DNA of 64,000 nucleotides from Isoetes taiwanensis (taxonomy: Eukaryota > Streptophyta > Lycopodiopsida > Isoetales > Isoetaceae), in NCBI GenBank assembly GCA_021234155.1, contig JAJEKV010000071.1, positions 5,549,661-5,613,660 on the forward strand, written 5' to 3'. The position numbers were made by a program, and so were the translations under genes. This document shows positions 22,728-34,220 of this stretch, in pieces; the stretch's first letter is position 1; each line of letters opens with the position of its first letter. Below the pieces are notes generated by a model that saw only the letters and a program-made list of their open reading frames with translations, made no database searches and was not told the origin of the DNA.

Positions 22728-22852
22728 GGTGGATCACTACTACAAAAATAGGTAGAAATGGCACAAAAGTGACATTTATGCTCTGCCTTTTTACGGAAAG
22801 GCGGAGCATAAATGTCACTTTTGTTTCATTATTTTTTAGTAATGATCCACCC
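22728..22852. mobile_element. 125 bp hairpin MITE with CACTACTACAAAAA-like ends
   Basis: Ends ggtggatcactactac and, at the other side, gtaatgatccacc are inverted copies. An inner stem follows: caaaagtgacatttatgctc pairs with its near-perfect reverse complement around gcctttttacggaaaggc. The whole can fold as one long hairpin. The CACTACTACAAAAA word matches the typical terminus of plant CACTA transposons, so this is probably a CACTA-derived miniature element. Confidence 0.75.
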
Positions 22853-22859
22853 ATCAAGT

Positions 22860-23330
22860 GTTGCTTGAGCGTAGATAGCGGCATAAATCCTCAGGCGTGG
22901 CACCCAAATAATGTAGATGAAGAGAATTGGGTGTCGTGAGAAACACTCTGGATGTTTGAGTCCCTCATATCAGCCCCTCTGGTTGCACCTTTCCTGAGTA
23001 TTAGACCAGATTTGCAAGGAAAAGCAAACCCTACAGACTATGATCTAGTTGTAAAAAATTACTGTCAATGAAAATGTACTCAGATTTGTAAAACTACTTG
23101 TACATGTACATAATTTATATGAATATAAAAGATGTTTTTTTATGCAAAATTAGTTTGGCCTTGACTCTTTCCAGTCTACACTCTACTTTTTTGCCTTGGT
23201 TTTGTTGTCATTAACACACTCAATAAATGGTGCAATATTGCCACCAATTCATATTAAAAAAAAAAATACAGTTGCTCAAAACATAGGGAAAAAACTTGAG
23301 GTAAAAAGAATGAACAGTGAAATCATTTCA
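22860..23330. other. AT-rich stretch between the MITE and the Copia fragment
   Basis: No gene or 3' LTR of the Copia element found here, although the position is where its RT, RNase H and 3' LTR would be expected. It includes an A11 run at 23254. The Copia element therefore appears truncated. Confidence 0.5.
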
Positions 23331-23334
23331 AAAT

Positions 23335-25040
23335 AACGGAATCGTGGTTACAAGTCATGCTTTGTATTTTGGAGTGATTCCATTTGCTTCAAGTTTGATC
23401 TTATAGATCCACTTGTTGCTAGTAATGTTTTATTTTTCGGAGCATCAACAATGTCATATGTCTGAGTTCTATCAAACGAACTCATCTCGCTTAGCATGGT
23501 TTGCTACCATTTATGAAATTCACATGCATTTACGGCTTCTTCATAACTTTTAGGCACACAAGGTTCCAGAATCAACAAAGATTCTGATTGATCATTTAAC
23601 CATTCACTTTCAACTACTGGTTGACTTCCACCTTCAAGTACTGGTTTGTCTAATCTTTTACTTGTTCCTTGTTCTATTCTTCCAAATTAGTCAACATTAA
23701 ATGGAATTGTCTCCATTAATCTCTAAGCTTCTGTTTTTCATTTCCTAGCGTATATCTGACCTATCTCTTCTCTACTAATAGGTTCAGTTTCCAGTTGATT
23801 GGGTTCATTTTCTCTATCTATCGGAACTGCATCAAACTTAACACTATCATTATCATTATCATTATCATTATCATTATCATTATCATTATCATTATCATCT
23901 ATAACTCTTTCACTGCTTTCAGCTTTTCCATCAGTTTTATTATTCTGATTTGAACTTGAGATTTCAACCTTCTTTGGCTTGTACATTACACGCTCATCAA
24001 AGATGATGTCTCTGCTCACTATTATTTGCCTTGTTTGTGGGTTATACAATCTATATCCTTTCGATTGTGTACCAAAACCCACTAAGTAGGTAATACATGA
24101 TCTATCATCCAACTTTGCTCTTTTCTCCTCTTGAACCCCATAAACCCTTAAATGTTCATACGAAGGTTCATTTCCAGACCATAGTATATTGGGCACGTTA
24201 CCTCTTAAGGCATTTGATGGCAACATATTCTGTATATATACTGCAGTTAGAACAGCTTCCTCCCATAGAAAGTTGGGCAGACCACTGGACTTTAACATTG
24301 ACCTAATGGCATTCAAAATCGTCATGTTCTTACTTTCAGATACTCCATTTTGCTGAGGTGAGAAGTTGCGTCAATTGTCGCCTTATTCCTCTTTCATTTC
24401 AATATCTTATGGATCTTTCTGATAGATACTTCCCACCTTTATCTGATCTCACACATTTTATTTTCTTGCCACTTTGACATTCTGCCTCAGCTGCAAATTT
24501 CTTAAACGCTTCCAATGCTTGACTTTTGTACCTTAGACAGTATGTTCATGTCTTTCTGACGAAATATCGTTTTTCTATTCTACTCATAACATTTAAGAGT
24601 CCACACAAGTCTGTGTGTACAAGGTCTAAAATATTTTTTGCTCTCTTTGCTGTTTTCTTGAGCGGAAGCCTTGCATGCTTACCAAGTATGCATCCTACAC
24701 ATGTTGTCTGCTCAAGATTATGATATGGTATCTCAATCAGCCCTTTGTTTTCCATATTGGCCAGACTTGAGAAACTAGTGTGGCATAATCTACCATACCA
24801 TACCTGAGCAGAAGGAACTATAATTACATTAACATCTGAGCAATAGTTAGTGCTTAAGCCAAATAAGTTACCAACTCTTTTTTCCAAAAACCTTATTTCA
24901 TTATCGGAAAGCACCTTACATTCAACTTTCTTAAACAAGACTTTATATCCAAGGTCAACTAGCTGAGCAACAGAAATTAAATTCCTAACTAAGGTAGAAA
25001 CGCACAAAACATTCTTAAGATTAACAACCTTGCCATTCAA
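23335..25040 (-). mobile_element. Ty1/Copia retrotransposon, integrase and start of reverse transcriptase (broken)
   Basis: On the minus strand, from 25040 downward: a conserved NLKNVLCVSTLVRNLIS stretch before the pre-integrase, the integrase zinc-binding part (WYGRLCHTSFSSL ... CVGCILGKHARLPL), the first catalytic Asp in LVHTDLCG, then after a break the core end (SMLKSSGLPNFLWEEAVLTA) and C-terminal part (GFGTQSKGYRLYNPQTRQII). A (DN)n tract encoded by the repeat at 23843-23897 sits in the linker, and the start of RT (SYEEAVNACEFHKW ... MSSFDRTQTYDIVD) ends near 23335. Frameshifts and stops, including a CGA-to-TGA type change near 23350, show it is dead. RT core, RNase H and 3' LTR are missing. 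Confidence 0.9.
23843..23897. repeat. (ATTATC)n microsatellite inside the Copia ORF
   Basis: About nine in-frame hexamers, read on the minus strand as alternating Asp and Asn. It lies in the variable linker between integrase and RT, where length change is tolerated. Confidence 0.9.
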
Positions 25041-25720
25041 GTCATTTTTTTTTTTTTGTAGGCAAGCTTTTTTTTTATTCTCATTGATAATAGGCCATAT
25101 CAGAAGTATTTAAACAAAACCATGGTATCTAGAAACACCAAATAGGAAGAATAAACCTCATAACAATCCCAGATTCAGGTCTAAGGATTAACATAGTATT
25201 TTCTATACGGACAAGGTTAGAAACCCATCAAGAAGCCATCACTATGTCCATTTGAAGCTCCACCACTGAAAGAAGTTAGCAGCAGGATGTCACATAATAG
25301 CAAGTATCATCCCACGCGTTAACTCGACTTGGGAATGCATCCAAACAAGGTTGTACTATAAGAGCTGCTCTATCTTCCAACTATGGAGGATGCCCAACAA
25401 GCCTAACCCTTGTAGAGCGGTCCATTCGCTCTCCATGTGCATGTCCATCTGCCAACAAAGGCCACAGCTACCCGTTGCTCTAACAGCAATATAAGAGCCA
25501 TGGTCTCCCGCCCAAAGCTTTTACATAAGATCTCCTTACTCATCCACATAGTCCAATCCTGTGCCAATCCATAAATCCTAATCTTCCCCTTGCTGAGAAA
25601 GGGGGAGGACGACATTAACAGATCCAAACTATGCATACCAGAATGTGTAGAAGAATGTGATGCTGCCCAAGAAGCTCTCCATTAGGCTATCAAGATAAAC
25701 ATTGCCAACAAGGGGCCCTA
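25041..25720 (-). mobile_element. Possible 3' end of a poly(A)-tailed retroelement (LINE-like)
   Basis: On the minus strand this stretch ends with a pattern like aatgagaataaaaaaaaagc followed by a 13-base A run, abutting the Copia pre-integrase sequence at 25040. A poly(A) end directly against interrupted coding sequence is what insertion of a non-LTR element leaves. Upstream minus-strand frames (e.g. 25636-25403) give broken peptide pieces that I cannot firmly match to a LINE domain. Call rests on the tail and position only. Confidence 0.4.
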
Positions 25721-26868
25721 TCAAATCTTGCAGCCGAAAGAGATTAAGCTAGAACAGATCAATTAATTCTCCCTTCGCATCCTGGATGCAGAAGCATGTG
25801 CTGAAGATGTCATGTGACTCTGTATGTAATATCAAGCAGGCAACACAGAAGTTTTGATTCTTTTATCATACTTCCAGATTAGACTAAGTATTTGCCCTGA
25901 ATCTGCAGTAAGTGCAGTCCCAAAACCGGCCCTGAATCTGCAATGAGTGCAGTCCCAAAACCGTAGAGATGGCGGCCTTCAAAATACATCGAGTGCATTC
26001 CTAGAGCTACTATTTCGGCCCTTCCCATTCTAATCTGAAACATACTTAGGGTGCAAAATCGGTCTTTGGTAGCGAGAAATCACCCCGTCCGGCGCAGCTT
26101 ACAAGTGCTTAAAATCGGTGTGTTTTAAACACGGCGTGCGTGATTGAAATATTGACATGTAGGGTGTGCGCCCGATCAAATCAAATGGTGAGAGAATCAT
26201 GAACATGTTTGGTGCGGAAACATGAATGCTGTAGCCGCCATATTCACGGATGGCGGGCTAACCTATCTTAATTCAAGCAAAATGGAGGGACTAATTGTTT
26301 CCAAGAATTGCACGAACCGAAATTCAACAATTTGCCCTCATCAATTTTGCAATACCACGAAATCGGGATAGATGAAACCCAATTCCTCTCCCGTTCAATT
26401 CTGAGCCATTGATGCGCACAAGGAAGAGATCGAGGCGCGAGATTGTATGCAAAGAAGGTAGCAATGAAGAAGAATTCCCCTTCTAAAGATTAAGCCTTCA
26501 AAGAAGAATAAGAAATTGAGGCCTGAGTGACCCATGAGAATAAAAGAAATTTCAGGAGAAATTTATGAAGTATTCAACCAAATTAGTACAAATGTTGATG
26601 ACAATGACAAAGGCGCATCCTTGGCGGTCTTCTTTGGAGGGCAAAGGGATTTACCAATTGCATCTATAAAGAAATCTAAAAGCGAGTTACTATGGCCGAG
26701 CAAATGGTGAAGAATTTGAAGGAAACAATGCAAGAACATAAGTTTGAGAGGAATCATGACATGCCGTGCAAGGAAGTCCACCACGATAATGGCGCGGCGG
26801 TACAAATGGTGTCAAGCCATTGAATCAGAAGTGGCGATTGCTCGGCATCCCGAGAAAAACAATTTCAA

Positions 26869-28480
26869 ATGCTTTTCAAAGAAGGGTGCAAGCTAACAAA
26901 GGGGAAGGACCTTGGTCAATGTTCGAGGAGGAGGAAGCGGATGGATAGCATGTTAGATTACAATAGAGAAGGCATTATCAAGTTACGGGCCGAAAATACA
27001 AGAGTTTCTCCATACAAGAAAGGCGTGAGGAAGTATGTATCGAGAGGCAGGGAATAAAGATGGAACATCAATTCACCTTCTTGAAGTCACCAAGTAAGTA
27101 TTCATCCTATATTGTAGGGTTCATTATATGTAGCCTTTATTTGGCATTCACACGATTTCCCCTAGGTTGCAATTCTACCTCGAGGTTTAGAGAGGAGAAT
27201 CCTCATATCAAAATTGCATTGTAGACTTTTGAGAGGTTGAAACCGAATTTTGTAAGGAGGATCGTGAGAGGCATACATCTTTGTTGCATTTACCACTTGA
27301 AATTTGAATACATCATGCGGGGATTGAACAACATGAGAAAATCGGGTGGAGTTCATGACAATTACAAGCTGCCCTTTGTGAGATTTGTGGCCTGGCCCGA
27401 GAATGTGCAGCCAAGGAGCATACAATCAAGTGCACCCGGTGATTTATGGAGACAAGTGGTGCGGCAAAAGGTGATGATGAGGAGTGGTTTGATCATAAGC
27501 TTGTTTGATGTTGGCGTGTAAAAATGTGGGTTGGATAGAATTAGAAAATGTCCACGAGGAAATGGATGGCGCGGGTTCGATTACTAGTTACTTGGAAGAC
27601 ATTTGAAAAGCAACACGTGGTCGGAGACGGAGAATTGAGGGGATCAAGAAAGGCTTTGAGGTACAAACTTTGTCTTGAGATTAGTCTGAAGGAGAGAAGT
27701 CCCAAAGAGTTTCAAGAGGAAGTGAAAGAAGGTAATATCAGATTTTGTTCCACACAATTACATAGCACATTGGCGAGGCCAATCGGTTTAAGCGGTGTGT
27801 CTCATCATTTCGAGAAGATACAATTGTATACGTTATTGACTTTGCAGAGAAAATTACGACATCAAGATCCAAAATGAGCCCGGTCAATGCAGCGGCATCT
27901 GATTCAAGTTTCTATACTTGTTCACATAACATATAGACATGACAAAAGTGCTTGATATTCTGTTCACAATGCGACGAGGAAAGAAGACTGTCCAAAGAAG
28001 AAAAAAAAAAAAACGAAGGTTGGGCGGATCGGGGAATAGACTCAACAATGGTAGGAAGATCATAAAAGAGACTCACTTTTACATTTCGATGATAAAGTGC
28101 ATGACTCATTATTTGTGGAACAACGCCTACAAAAGCATGTTGCATGGCTTAAGGAGCGAGGAAATAGAGTATGAGAAGCATTGGGTTTGGAGTGATGGCT
28201 GCTCATCACAATTCAAGTCGAGGAAAACCTTTTTTTTTTTTCTTAGGCGGGTACTTCACAATCAATGACAAAGGAAATAGTGTGGAACTACTTTGCCACT
28301 TTGCTCATGGTAAAGGTGAACATGATGGTGCAGTCTTTGTTATCAAAAAGGCTGCTAAGGAACAACTCAAACCCAATGGTGTGCAAGCGAGGCATGCTAA
28401 AGATATTGTAAAATTTACATGTACATATTTTTGATCTACCCGGTCGATGAAACAAATGAGATCAAAAGATATTTTTGGGA
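26869..28480 (+). pseudogene. Transposase-like protein with CC.YH and WSDGCxxQFK...HGKGEHDG motifs
   Basis: Several broken frames on one strand keep a recognisable order: FERLKPNFVRRIVRG then CCIYHLKFEYIMRGLNNMRK (~27226-27335), then YEKHWVWSDGCSSQFKS (~28170-28220), GGYFTI, and LCHFAHGKGEHDGAVFVIKK (28300-28359). Uncharacterised proteins with the order 'F..L+P.+V ... C.CYH ... WSDGC..QFK ... GHGKGEHDG' are widespread and repetitive in plants and animals; from their copy number they are usually taken for mobile-element proteins. The Asp in WSDG and the HGKGxxDG block look like the conserved core. Frameshifts, a run of A around 28003 and stops show the copy is inactive. Family name unknown to me. 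Confidence 0.65.
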
Positions 28481-29639
28481 AATTGAAACTTCTTTGTTGT
28501 GGCAAACATGGAAGAATATGAAATTGAAACACTCAAAGGCACAAAGAAGATTCACATATCGGACACATCGTGCGGGGAGTAGACCAAGCAGGGCTTGCTC
28601 ATAGATGCTGTCATGTTTACGCTTTCGTTTTGCATGGATCATAATTGGGACTCTGCATCAATCTGGTAGATTTGGAAAGTGGGAGGTGGTGACTTAAAAC
28701 CGGGGAGTTGAGAAGAAAAAGGAGACTCTTGAACAAAGCCAATGAATGGATCGATGTAATTTGGTTGAGGTAATTTTGTACTGCGGCACGAGGGGCCTTT
28801 TTTATAAAAATCTTGTTTCCATCAAGCGATTTTGTAACTTTGTTTCTATCTTTGTTTCATTTCTTCTATCAAATGTTATTTTTGTCTATCTATCACATTT
28901 ATGAAGTTGAATTCTGTCGCGATCCATTCGGATTACGCTTGAATGTAGCGATTGCTCTAGCTCTTTAATTAGTTTCAAACACTAAGCATTTTAATCGGTT
29001 TTCAGCGGTGCGGTGAGTAAGCCGGAACACCACGAGCACTTATGCAATAAGCGACTACCTTTAGCGGTTATATAGCTTAACAATAAGCCTTTGCACCTTA
29101 AGCGCATGGCGGTAAGCACATGATGACATTAACATACGCTGGCGTTAAGCAACTACATAAAAGTAGCTTATCCGCGGCATGACAATAGCGATATCGCCAT
29201 TAAGACTCATACCGAGTAGCACTTGCGGGCAATTTTTTTTAAGCACTTGATAAGTTTTAAGCATCCTTTCGGTCACCATTGAAGTAGATATAAACAATAT
29301 AGCAAAAACTTATAGACAAGTCTGCATTAAACTACATAAACAATATAGCAAAAGATTCTTAAATTAAGATAAAAGATGGTACATGAAAAGTGTAGGATTC
29401 CTTGGACTAAGTAAATGACAATCGGGCTTAATCACGGCAATGGAGAATGACAATCTTCATCACCATAAACCTTCTCAATTCCTCCTTCACAAACACAACA
29501 GAAGCTGTTGTTTTTCGAAAAGTCTTTCCAAGCATAGCTTCATAATCTTTCTATCTATCTTAGGCCGGGCTTGTATCGTGTGTGTTCTTCACCCGGTGAC
29601 TTCATTTCTTCCTCGGTCTTGGCTGCGGTATTTCTTCTA

Positions 29640-30190
29640 TCTTTGGGGTGAAATCTTGTTAGCACTTCATCATGGACATCAATCTTGAAATCGGTACCAG
29701 AAATTTCGGGGGGCTGCTAAGGTAAGACTTGTATAATAAATCATCAAGAAGCAAAGTCTTACCTTTGAATCTTGGGTATGACTCATATATTTTCCCAAGT
29801 GGCTTCATCATGGTGGACTGACCCGGGTTTGTTAGGGTGGTGAAAACTAGATGCGCACACATTTTTCTGTCCCCATACAAATTGAAATCTGTCCCTCAAA
29901 TGCGGACATAGTACTTGCGACACATCTTCCACATTAGAGAGTTGCATTGATGACCATATACCAACACAACACTTACGTAACAAAGTCTTCAAGAAGAACA
30001 ACATACAGTGCGAATATCACTTTCTTTACGCTAGTGTATGTCATTGTCAATCCACGCTTCCAAGCGTATGTGTTCATTTGCACCAAATGTTTTTACCAAC
30101 ACACCATTTAAATCCAAGACAATGAGTTCATCTTTTTCTTTGCCAAATCAATATTTAGTGCGTTGTAACATCACGAATACCTACACAAGC
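29640..30190 (-). pseudogene. FCP1/NIF-like HAD phosphatase domain (broken)
   Basis: On the minus strand, around 30150, the sequence reads DELIVLDLNGVLVKTFG, the HAD motif I as seen in a plant branch of FCP1-like phosphatases (LDLNGLL type). It continues with CVGIWSSMQLSNVED (motif II region), a Trp-rich FVWGQKN stretch and KGKTLLLDDLLYKSYL (motif III/IV, DD). Domains of this kind dephosphorylate Ser, for instance on the RNA polymerase II tail. A stop and frameshifts between motifs I and II (near 30055 and 30000) make it non-functional. It lies downstream of the coiled-coil and basic segments on the same strand, so all three probably formed one gene. Confidence 0.7.
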
Positions 30191-30539
30191 GGGGAATTAC
30201 TACATGAATAAATAGATGAAGATGAAAATGAAAAATTGGTTGAATGTGGAAACCTTTACGTATCAGCGTTTGGATTCTCGACCTAATGAGAATCAGCTGG
30301 TAATCCCTACGGTGAATGCAACAAAAAGAAAATCAATAATATTCAATGTCTTAAGCAACACGATTTACGGGCTTGCCCGACAATGCCCTACCAGCGACCC
30401 TCGGGGGTTGCCGAGGCGGCAATCACTTTTGAACATCGGGCTCACACGAAACTTGAGGCCGATTACGCATTTTTCTTGAGAACACGCCCGATAGGTGTGG
30501 TGTCATGATTGAGGCCTGCTTCACGCATCTTTTGCATAG

Positions 30540-32042
30540 CTACTTCTTGTTCTCTTTCTTGTAGCTTTGAACAACTTCTTTGCTATCCTCCGACTTACCC
30601 CTCTTTGTTCTTCTACCCTTTCCTTTTGGCAAATATTCACCCAAGTTGCCCTCATCAGATGGAATTACTCCCTCAACTTCCTTAGGTGCTTGATTGTGTA
30701 CAATGAGATTACGTTGTTTTTCCTGGCCCGGTGCTATGTTTACAACTAATCTTTGTGTTTCTGACTTCTTCTCTGACTTCTTGGACTGGTGGTGGTGGTT
30801 CTGTTTGTTGCATTCAAATCGGTCACAATTATTTGTACTCCTATAGGACTTTGCGGGTGTTGTGCATCTTCAAATGGCACCATTGTCCTTCTTTGAACCA
30901 CGGCGGTGAGACCTCAATTGCAAGGCGGATTAACACATCCTTTTTGGTGTACTATTTGAAGCACACGCAACATGGCCAAAACCTAGCTTGTCAAATACAC
31001 CCTCACGGCACCTTTACGGGCAACCATGAATACATTGTCCTCCTCTCAACAATGAACAACAAGCTATATGATACTCATGTTGGCAATTCGATTGCTAAAC
31101 TTAACTGTAAGCTTTAGTGAATTTCGGACCACATCTTAGAACATGTATAAAATGGATCTTCCACTAACAACTTATCTCGTATAATAGTAGAGATGCTAAA
31201 TGTTCTTGGGGAGTATCCATTTTAAAGCTTCCTAAATTGTTTATGTAGAAATCACGAAGTCTCTGTTCTTCTTGAGAACTTTTAACTCCTCCTCAAGTTT
31301 GAGTTCACGTTTGACACTTTGCTCATTAGCGGATGTAGGGTTCATTGCTTTTTGTACCTTGTTCTGTGCCAAGTTTCCATCACGGACGGTCTGCTCCAAA
31401 TCTTTAATTTACGCCTCCAACTCACATGTTGGATTAAGCTTGAACTCCTCATGTTTTGTAGCCAAATCATTTGTGGCTGTGTCTTAAATTTGTTTTCAGC
31501 CTCTTCCAACATCATTTTACGTAATTGGAGGCCTTCTCATTGCCTTTCAGCTCACTTCCCTCTTTGCTTCCAGATTCTTTGTGCTAAGTAAAAGCCCTGA
31601 TTTTTCAATCTCACATCTTTGCATTCTCTAAGGTTTTTTATGTTTTCATCACATGCATTGATCTCATTTGATCCAGTTGCCACCTTTGGCTTTGCCTTCA
31701 TTTCAGTTTTCCTAACATGTGCTACAACATCTGCCTCTATTTTTACTTGTCTATTGTTGTGGTATCTTTGGCATTTACCTGACAAATGCAGATTGTTTAC
31801 TTTGTGTTCCTCGGGTGCAAGTATTGATCTAGTGCAATTTTCAAGCGCCAAAAGCAAGGGGCGGTTGCTTTCTTACTTCTTTGTTGTGACAATTCTTGTA
31901 GATTTTTCGGCAGAGTGTTTCCAACTTCTCTTGAAGATGCTCCTTTGCACAGTGCCATTTTATCTTTCCCTTGTTCAACTTCTTTGTCCAAACAGAATCC
32001 CAATCTCGATCCGTGACAAGCTTCTTCCTCATGGGACTTCAC
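30540..32042 (-). pseudogene. Coiled-coil and basic-linker part of the HAD-domain gene
   Basis: Reading down the minus strand: KKLVTDRDWDSVWTKKLNKG and KIKWHCAKEHLQEKLETLCR (~32025-31910), then Lys/Glu-rich pieces ITACDE-like, ENIKNLRECKDVRLKN (~31640), EAENKFKTQPQ, then NEQSVKRELKLEEELKVLKK (~31330-31270), a good heptad-type coiled coil. Further on, a basic segment (GKGRRTKRGKSEDSKEVVQ, ~30620-30560) leads towards the HAD motifs. Single stops and shifts interrupt it, but one strand keeps long, low-complexity charged coding sequence throughout. Function unknown. Confidence 0.5.
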
Positions 32043-32197
32043 CCCGAATTACCCGCAGACCTCGATCTTTGTGAAAATCATCCGCTCCATGCCTCCGCCG
32101 TCAGCGGTGAAACAGCGATGCGAGTTTTTTCGCGCGAGGGGAAAAGGAGGGAGAAGGGCGTGACGGGTTTCGACGTCCGCGAGTTTCAGCACTTAAA

Positions 32198-32599
32198 GTG
32201 CTTAAACACTTCGCCAAAAGTTGTACCCCACTAGCGATTTTACACCCAACCACAAAACTGAAATATCATGCTCAAACTACCTACAGACGTCCTAGCCATA
32301 GCCGCAGTGACTTGCTACTGGCTAAACTCTCGCCTATCAGCTCAAAACACATCGCAAGGGTACAAGAGATACTGCTTACCAGTCATGGTCTGTTACTTGG
32401 AGGAGAAGCTTGGAGAGCAGCGGCCATGCTTCAAAGCGAAACCTGGCTGCATGAGAAGGCGCTTCTGGCAAGTGGTATACCTTATGAGCTACTTGATCAT
32501 GGCTTTGAGGAGATCGGCGGCGGCGGTTCTTTGCTCCTCCAGCATCAAAGCTCTCCCTTGGGAGCTCTATTCAACGGGCGGCCGCCGCCGCCGCCCTAA
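32198..32599 (+). CDS. Open frame of unknown origin, possible gene fragment
   Basis: The frame from ~32360 reads GLLLGGEAWRAAAMLQSETW, then LLASGIPYELLDHGFEEIGG and ends in a Pro run coded by a ccg repeat. Residue use looks protein-like (balanced, few rare residues) and better than the overlapping frame. It lies just outside the tentative transposon end and is followed by the second foldback copy. I do not recognise a family, and the start is uncertain. Confidence 0.25.
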   Translation: MLKHFAKSCTPLAILHPTTKLKYHAQTTYRRPSHSRSDLLLAKLSPISSKHIARVQEILLTSHGLLLGGEAWRAAAMLQSETWLHEKALLASGIPYELLDHGFEEIGGGGSLLLQHQSSPLGALFNGRPPPPP

Positions 32600-32782
32600 A
32601 ACGAAACCCTAAGGCGCTCCATCCCAATTCGATGTTCCTCCGCCTAATCTTTTCAAGTCAAGTAATTCTAAAATTCCAGCATCTTGAATTTTTTGTAACT
32701 CTCCATTTCCAATCTGTACATGTCCAGATTTTCCACCTACGCACTCCTTTAGAATAGTTCTAGATCGAACTATGGATCTCAT

Positions 32783-34220
32783 ATGTAGCATAATAACAGG
32801 GGGTTTTCTTTGTGTTTTTGTACGCTTTTCACTAAGGTTTTCCTATGATTTCGTGATGTATTCAAATGGATGTACTAATGCGTACATCTAGAGTGCACCA
32901 TTACTGAGCCGTTGATTTTAGCTTTTTTTTTTTCAATGGTCAACAACCAATGGCTCACAACAAAAACCATTTTTTTGTGCGTGTGGTGCATAATGGGCAC
33001 ATGAAGGGCCATTGATTTTAGCCTTTTTTTCCAATGGTCAACAACCAATGGCTCACAACAAAAGCCCTCTTTTTGTGTGTGTGGTGCATAATGGGCACAT
33101 GAAGGTCTTGAAGGGCACATGTAGTGCAGTTTCCCCGCCGGCAACACATTTCTTATCATAACTTTTGATTTAGAGCTCTGTTTGAGATGATTTTTATTGT
33201 ATTGGAAAGCTCTCTCCGAGATCTTTTTGGTAGTGTATGATATGGGTATGTTTGGTTAAGTTCTCTATGCTAAAACAACAATTTTTTGGCCGGGTTTGGT
33301 AGGCTTTCACATCCTACCAGCTGATTAATACAGGATTGCACTATTGGATATTGTTTTATGGCTCATTCCGAAAGAAGCTTGCAAAAAATTACCATGCATT
33401 TTTAGATTTTGAGGCATTTATTAAGCAAATTCCAAGGCTTCTAGATCCTTGTGCTAACAAGCAGAAAAGTTTCCCACTTTGGTTTCTCACCACAAGAATC
33501 CATGAAGGCCAAATTTGCATTTGTTAAATTCAGTTGAAAAATGTTTGTGTATGGGTGTTGCAAACTTTATGACTTCGAGAATAATGGGATCAATCTGCTC
33601 TATCTTTATGGTAACTTTTACTTATGTTCTATTTGTTTTATTGTGATCAAATTCAAAAGCTCTGGTGATGAAAGCCTCAAATGAATTCTAGTTTTTTTTT
33701 AGGTTCGAATTCTAAAATTTTTGTCACCGAGGTGGCGTCCCTACATTTAGAAGGGACCAAAGTTTTTGCAACACAAACCATTAACATCCAACATATAAAA
33801 ATTAAATCCCCCAACACATAACAACTAACACATAACAACCATTGACATTAACAACCAACACATAACTACCATTGACATTAATTAACACAACCATTTGGGT
33901 GCATATTCACACGAGGGGTGACGTAGGGCAGCGAGAGCCCTCATAATTGTATTTTGCACATACGAAATCAACACCATATAGTATTTCGCTTGAAATCTTA
34001 TAGTATTTTGCGAATCTTGTTATACAGTATAGCAAATTTTGTACTTGCATACCCCACAAATGAGGAACTTTACGTACGATGTAGATTAAGGAATAAGGGG
34101 TGAATATGTCTATCCAACAGCTCTCGTTGCCCGGAGTCACCCCCGTGTGAATATGCACCCAAACCAAAGGGGGTTTAAGGGGGATTTTAATTTAAATGTG
34201 TTGGACCCAATGGTTGTGTC
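32783..34220 (-). mobile_element. Foldback element, copy 2 (inverted, one arm truncated)
   Basis: Reverse-complement match to copy 1: tail 32783-33580 (starting tatgtagcataataacaggg), arm 33585-33900, central part with the minus-strand frame 34167-33907, then only ~90 bp of the second arm up to ttggacccaatggttgtgt at ~34220. There it abuts Copia gag sequence. The missing ~300 bp of the outer arm were either lost after insertion or never inserted. Confidence 0.8.

Larger units (their letters stand above)
26049..32247. mobile_element. Possible 6.2 kb DNA transposon with two convergent genes
   Basis: The left end GGGTGCAAAATCGGT (26049-26063) and the inverted right end GGGTGTAAAATCGCT (reverse complement at 32233-32247) match at 13 of 15 positions. 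Inside lie a decayed transposase-like gene on plus (26.9-28.5 kb) and a decayed coiled-coil plus HAD gene on minus (32.0-29.6 kb). No target-site duplication is evident, and beyond 15 bp the ends diverge, so the boundaries are tentative. The stretch 28,650-29,400 shows no gene. Confidence 0.45.

Noticed and set aside
32560-32600. Pro-rich tail of the frame at 32198-32599 as a functional domain
   Set aside because: It is produced by a simple ccg repeat and may be length-variable noise.
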